Of a stretch of DNA of 64,000 bases, positions 59,182 through 64,000 are shown one piece after another. The DNA is from Volvariella volvacea V23 (Eukaryota; Basidiomycota; Agaricomycetes; Agaricales; Pluteaceae). Within the stretch, counting starts at the first letter, position 1. The number at the start of each line of letters is the position of its first letter. The DNA lies in NCBI GenBank assembly GCA_000349905.1, contig KB722763.1:159770-223769 (forward strand), in the 5' to 3' direction. Under the pieces are notes generated by a model. It made no database searches and was not told the origin of the DNA. It saw only the letters and a list, made by a program, of their open reading frames with translations. Made by a program: the position numbers and the translations under genes.

Positions 59182-59896
59182 ATGGCAGAAGAAGGATCCC
59201 AATCTCAACCAGAAGTTAAATCTGAGGACCCCAACGCACCGATCAACATCAAGGTTCGTTGCGCTCGTTTTTTCGTTATCCCTTGGCAAGCTTACTCATG
59301 TCTTCTCCTTTGCATTTCTGTCCAATCTGTGCATCTATGTATTTCATGTGCGCGGTTTCTTTGGCCTCGCTTATCGGGAACGATGACGTTGATTTTTACG
59401 GGAACCAAATGGGCGGGTGGTGTCTCTGCTGACTTTTAGGTTGTAACTGCTACTGGAGAAGAAGTGTTCTTCAAAATCAAGAGGAGCACTAAGCTTAGCA
59501 AGTTGCAAGCTGCTTATGCTACGAAAGTGGGGAAGGACGTGAACAGCATTCGGTAAGTGGCTATTTGAACCACGTGGGCGGATGCTGTTGCACGGCTCTG
59601 CTGCTCCTCCCCTTCCTTTTGGTCAATATTTGAGCAGCAGTTGTTGATCGGCGTGTCTTTGACAGGTTCTTGTATGATGGTGCACGCATACAAGATGATG
59701 ATACTCCTGCGTCACTCGATATGGAGGATAATGGTATGTGGAGAACTTGCCCATTCGCTTGAATAAACCCTCACCGCTTTTACAGACACCATAGATGTCA
59801 TGGTAGAGCGTAAGTGTTCCTCGTCGGGCTAGTTATCACAGCTACTGAAACCCGCTTTCAGAGGTCGGAGGATATAATGTCTCATCTTGGCAGTAA
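59182..59896 (+). CDS. SMT3: SUMO (small ubiquitin-like modifier)
   Basis: Five exons (59182-59253, 59440-59552, 59666-59733, 59786-59809, 59862-59896) give a 103-aa precursor. The N-terminus MAEEGSQSQPEVKSEDPNAP is flexible and contains VKSE, a sumoylation consensus that would allow poly-SUMO chains. The beta-grasp domain reads INIK/VVTATGEEVFFKIKRST, FLYDGARIQDDDTPASLD and DTIDVMVEQVGG. The Gly-Gly is followed by YNVSSWQ, a seven-residue tail to be removed by a Ulp-type protease before conjugation. Length and order match SMT3/Pmt3 proteins. The 24-nt fourth exon is very small. As a single-copy essential-type gene it is the most confidently named gene in the window. Confidence 0.95.
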
Positions 59897-60205
59897 AGAA
59901 GCAACTAGTCACAACCGATGTTGTTCATTTTACTCGCCCGACGCCCCCTTCGATCTTACGCTTACAATTAACCCCTGTATTATTGCCACTCGTGGTTTCG
60001 TTTGTGTCTTTATCGCCTAGCTATATCTGAAATCAAAACCTGGTCATACAAAGGGTTGCAATGCGTCAAGTCCCAATCTTTGAACATTCGTCATGTCTAT
60101 TGCTCGCTATGATATAGGTCTGATTCGAGTCTCATCTTCCTCGTTGAGCGAATTCATTTTGCTAGAAAAATACAAGCTATGGTACAACCGAAAGGACACT
60201 ACAAC
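59897..60205. other. Convergent 3' region
   Basis: Between the SUMO stop and the aminopeptidase stop, which face each other. AT-rich in part; no gene. Confidence 0.5.
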
Positions 60206-61762
60206 TCATGGAAGAGGGTAAGCCGCCGGGCTCTTGTACCCATTCTTCCCAACTGCTCGAATGCCAAACTGAACATTATCTTTTGAAAGTTGGATAGTTG
60301 CCGTATTGGCCTGCCCAACCGGAACGACATTCGTCCACATCGACTCATCCGTAGGCCTCCAAACGATCTCGTATCCGCCATCCGCCAACGGATCAGTGGT
60401 CCATCTCAGCGTGGAGTTGTTTGTTAGGCCGCTGGTATCAATACGCGCGCCCTTTGGCGTTCCCGGTGCTTGTGCTAGTGACCATAACCCTGCGGCGTTG
60501 ACGCGAGCTACACGCGCGATGTAGTCAAAGTCGCAGAATTCGACGAGGTCTCCGAATTGGACGCCGTTGACGGTGCGGACGTCTTGGTGCTGGTGTGCAA
60601 AGTTTTCGTGTGGTTCGGTGAAGCGAACAGCGGGATAGCCCTGCTGGAGGAAGGAGAGGTGGTCTCCGCCTCGAAGGAATCGGTCTGGTCTATACATCAA
60701 TTGCACTGACGAGCGGTATTCTCTCTGCATTAGCTACCGTGCTGCATCAATTCCAGGCTGGCTGTACTCTCACCTGACATCTCGGTCACCGAGTTGGTCG
60801 CCACCTCTGCCACGAATCGTCCCAGCTGCCTAGTGGGTGAGTCGTTCTCAGCTCCGATATTCACTCTTTGTGTAATTTGCTGCGCAGTATCCGTCGACGG
60901 AATACCCTGGGTGAACATCCTAATCACAAACGGGTCCGACTTGCCATCATCCGCGACGGGGCTTCCGACAATATCGTTGTTCAGCATCCCTTGGACATCG
61001 ATACCGGCTGCTTTCAGTTGCTTGGCCATATAGTCCGAGCCATACAGGCCCTGCTCTTCACCCGCTACAGCAGCGAAGATGATCGTCGCTGCTGGCTGGC
61101 GGGTTGCGAATATCCTAGCCAGCTCAAGGGAGACAGCAACCCCTGAAGCATCGTCGTCCGCCCCTGGCGCATCGCCCGTATAATTATTGACATCCGAAAT
61201 ACGAGAATCGTAGTGCCCCGAAATCACGTATACCCTATCTGGATCCACCGACCCCTTCAACGTAGCGAAAACGTTGCTGATGGTAACGTTGAACGGAATC
61301 CGGCTCGCCGGGACTTGGACATAACTCTGCACGGTGACGTTCATGCGGCCGTTTGATCTAGCCGCGTACGAGCGCAGCTCAGATGCGATCCAGTCTCGGG
61401 CCGCGCCGATTCCGCGTTGGGGGTCGGTTTGGGTGGAGAGCGTGTGGCGGGTGCCGAAGGAGACGAGTTTTTCGACGATGGTGCGCAGGCGGGAGGGGGA
61501 GATTTCGCGGATTATGGAGGCTAGTTCGGCGGAGGGTTCTTGGAAGCGGAGTGCTGAGCCGGGGCCTTGGGGCCAGCGGTCGGTTAGGAGACATTGGGGG
61601 TTGGAGGGGGTGGGGTGGGTTAAGGACGGAGATTGTTGTGTGGAGGCTGGAAGGGTTGTAGGTGTGTTGTAAATGGGATAAATTCATTGAGGGGTGAATG
61701 AGGTACTAACCTAATGGCGTGTAGAGGGCCACCAGGGCTGAGAGAGCTAGAAGGTAGCGCAT
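60206..61762 (-). CDS. Secreted M28-family zinc aminopeptidase
   Basis: Start MRYLLALSALVALYTPL at 61762 is a signal peptide. After an intron (about 61711-61649) the mature region begins ASTQQSPSLTHPTPSNPQC. The M28 zinc site is complete: GHYDSR (His), APGADDDASG (bridging Asp), FAAVAGEEQGLYGSDY (catalytic Glu and ligand Glu), MLNNDIVGS (Asp) and RGGDHLSFLQQGYPAVRFTE (His). An intron lies between NSVTEMS (about 60773) and VQLMYRPDRF. The C-terminal about 100 residues (IARVARVNAAGLWSL to KSPAAYPLP, 60206) look like a fibronectin III-like beta domain. It should cleave N-terminal residues of peptides outside the cell or in the vacuole, for nitrogen acquisition. Several N-glycosylation sequons (NVT, NYT, NST). 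Confidence 0.88.
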
Positions 61763-61816
61763 TTTGGGTAGGTGGAAGGGCTCCAAAAAGGACCGCTCGA
61801 CCTGCTCAAGATCTTG

Positions 61817-61825
61817 CTTTATATA
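61817..61825 (-). promoter_or_regulatory. TATA box of the aminopeptidase
   Basis: TATATAAAG on the minus strand about 55 nt upstream of the ATG at 61762. A strong TATA box suits a regulated secreted enzyme. Confidence 0.5.
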
Positions 61826-62822
61826 CTCAGGCTCTCGAATTGCGCTCCATATCACATGTGCATACGAAGCTTTATGTCCTTGGAATGCAGTAAAGAATTC
61901 GGAGAAAGGACAGCTCGAGGGAAAATCTTGACAGAATCAAGCTAATAGCCAGCTATGATAGCGCATATACGTTCTTCACGAACCACTAGAAGTTCGCCAT
62001 GGCTGGAAAAAGCAGATGAGCTGGCTAAGTACTTCTCCCGTCTCCAAGTTCGTTTTCCGACGAATGCATTGCCTTTGCTGAACAGTCTTGTGTTCCAAAT
62101 GCTTGAGTAGTCCATATGGTGTCTTAACGAGAGAAATTAACGAAACTCGCTGTGTTATCTCATGTGATGTGCTTCTTTTGATGGCAGATTCAGAGCCTAA
62201 TTATACCAGTTCTAGGATTACACATCGTACCTCGCGGTCTGCAAGATAATTGACAAGCTTCGCTTGTATATGTGCTTGATGCCAATGCTGGGTGGATGGC
62301 GTCACCCAGATAAGCACTCTTAACTCCACGCCCACACTGTTGAATGCACCCGTATCCTCATATGCGTTGCACCATTATAGTAAGCCTACGGGGGACCTGA
62401 ACGAGAATAACCCGGTGATAGACCGTTATCCTGGTGAGATACATACCCTAGTACTACCCGGGTATGGGTGGGCTGAGAGCGCGAAAATGTAGCACATTTT
62501 AACCAATGCTATTTAACTGACACGGTACCACCTGCCAGCTGGCTGATGCCTGTTGGTGCTGTCGTACAGCATACATACTGTTATGCATCAGCATCGCGGC
62601 CCGCCTGACCCAACTTTCCCCATTTTGACTTGAAGTCATCCCTCGGCAATCACCACTTCAAGAAGTCGACGTCGACAACTCCCAAGATCATGACACGCGG
62701 TTACCTATTCACTTGCAGAAATGTATGGCAAACACTGTAGCCGCCAACTGGTACAGCTCTCTTAATTTATAATTTCAAAACATATCTATACAGGCGTTCT
62801 ACCTTAACATTCACATGTACAC
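61826..62822. other. Intergenic, no gene seen
   Basis: Upstream region of the aminopeptidase and 3' flank of the kinase gene. The only longer frame is a plus-strand ORF of 66 codons at 62292-62492 without a recognised motif. The stretch near 62750-62810 is AT-rich. Confidence 0.45.
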
Positions 62823-64000
62823 TTACTCCTCCCAAAACTGGTCGATCGGTATGTCTACACCTTGTTTCTGATACATCCTAACAATAGACTGGATACCCCA
62901 CTCATCTATCTTTCCGTCCCTGTCATGCGCTTCTGTTTTAAACATCTCCGCTTTGACCACGCGATCATGATACGCAATTGACTGCATCCAACACTCGAAA
63001 ACCTCACGTAACCATTCGTACTCGTCCCTGAGCTGATAGTTCAATTGTCCGTTCACGATCCTATTCTTGTCAGCATAAACGATGCTGAGTGGCGTAGGGC
63101 TCCAGTCTGGGGCTGATTCCGTGCACTGGACGAATAGACACCATGCAAATGACTCGAGATCATAATAATACTACCGCTTGATCGTGAGGGGCTCATCAGA
63201 AAGGAAAAGTAGTTCCATGGCCATAAAGTCTTTCGTTCCTGTGCGCTCCCAGACTTTCCTGTCTGGTACGACGCCAGGCTCTAGTAGAGAAGCCAAGCCA
63301 TAGTCGTTCAAGACGGTTTTTCCAGTTTTTGGGTTCCACATAATATTGGGCAGGCTGATGTTGTCATGAGCAATGCCAATCTTCCACAGGAGATAATGAC
63401 CTAGACAGAAACGAGTAAGCGGATGCAACAAAAGCGGTTGAGAACAAACATACTGCGAATAGCCACCCAGAATGCCTTCCAGAATTCCTTGGCGGGGAGT
63501 AACTCTGTAGGGTCCAACTTCTTTGAGATCATCCACGTCTGGACGCGTGCACGAAGGGTGTCCATGTCAAGAAGCCGGCGAATGATAGCTGTGGAGGTGT
63601 GCTTGAGTTTCTTCCATGCTACGACCTCCGGAAGGTGGTCTGTGACGCTGGCACAATGGGACTCGGGAAGCATTCTCACTGCGCGCTCGCGTGCTGTCTC
63701 AATGACATGCGCTCCCTTGGCTCGACTACTTTCCGGCCAGGATGATTTGGACCAAAGTTCTTCTCCCTTTGGCTCGGTTTGCACGGGTTTTTTTGGCGTC
63801 GCCGATCTTGTGGTCGTCACGGGTTGAACATTAGTGACCTTGGGCCGGCGGATTCGTGCACTCTGGCGAGTCTTGGGTGCCGTGACTTGGGGGAGAAGTT
63901 CGGTTGACGTTGAAACCTGCTGGGGGGACGTCCTCCCTAACCGGAGCACCAAAAGTTCGAGCGCCAACGAGCTCAAACGACATGCCGTTTGCTTCGTCCA
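62823..64000 (-). CDS. FunK1-type fungal protein kinase, 5' partial, possible pseudokinase
   Basis: The minus-strand frame is open at the right edge, so the 5' end lies outside. The first visible part is Lys/Arg/Thr-rich, followed by KSSWPESSRAKGAHVIETAR, MLPESHCASVTDHLPEVV and TELLPAKEFWKAFW. After an intron the kinase C-lobe reads CHYLLWKIGIAHDNISLPNI, TGKTVLNDYGLASLL, GTKDFMAMELLF and ESFAWCLFVQC, typical of the fungal-specific FunK1 family. The product ends at PIDQFWEE (62823). At the catalytic loop, where FunK1 proteins usually have H-x-D-I-S, this protein has HDNIS, so the catalytic Asp is Asn. The metal-binding Asp (NDYG) is kept. It may be catalytically weak or dead. Confidence 0.75.

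Noticed and set aside
61379..61687. Overlapping Pro/Arg-rich and Gly/Arg-rich ORFs on both strands
   Set aside because: Shadows of the GC-rich second exon of the aminopeptidase in other frames.

Overview
The window looks like a scaffold from a basidiomycete fungus of the class Agaricomycetes, possibly a Rhizoctonia/Ceratobasidium-type species. This is inferred from genes split by many 45-65 nt GT-AG introns, a fungal-specific FunK1-type kinase, a fungal polytopic membrane protein of unknown function, a chromodomain retrotransposon relic and an Agaricomycete-style phospholipase D. No rRNA or convincing tRNA gene and no CRISPR array was seen. A run of exactly 100 N (14181-14280) marks a scaffold gap.

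Layout. 1-2130: 3' part of a PRM10/ThrE-like membrane protein (+). 2343-6239: three tandem prolyl-4-hydroxylase-like 2OG-Fe(II) oxygenase genes (-): one intact, one with a nonsense-shortened tail, one broken by a single-base deletion. 6601-10238: a multi-exon phospholipase D (-). 11-18 kb: an AT-rich transposon graveyard with an RNase H tail-integrase-chromodomain relic, LTR-like pieces with palindromic termini, a cluster of hairpins and the gap. 18.1-21.9 and 23.7-27.8 kb: nothing recognised, flanking the polytopic membrane protein (21859-23654, -). 27814-31121: bromodomain protein (-). 33531-35489: homeodomain transcription factor (+) with a 12-nt microexon. 36201-39143: Topors-like RING E3 ligase (-). 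39259-40450: short-chain dehydrogenase (-).

41001-53111 holds the most striking feature: six tandem RBR (RING1-IBR-RING2) E3 ubiquitin ligase genes plus one decayed copy, all on the + strand. They share the same exon design, including a 23-nt microexon inside RING2. Five carry a duplicated promoter module (a 20-nt box, a CTCGAGGC box and usually a TATA box). Then come a cyclin-like protein (53698-54803), a long coiled-coil and disordered protein (54987-58586), SUMO (59182-59896), a secreted M28 aminopeptidase (60206-61762, -) and a FunK1-type kinase running off the right edge (-).

Two lineage-expanded families (2OG oxygenases and RBR ligases) show birth-and-death evolution: duplication with the promoter, divergence of tails, and pseudogenisation. 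The window also places SUMO, a Topors-like ligase (a family known to act in both SUMO and ubiquitin transfer) and the RBR array within about 24 kb. Functional linkage is only a hypothesis. All coding models below were joined by hand from the sequence; exon borders were chosen from GT-AG sites and reading-frame continuity.
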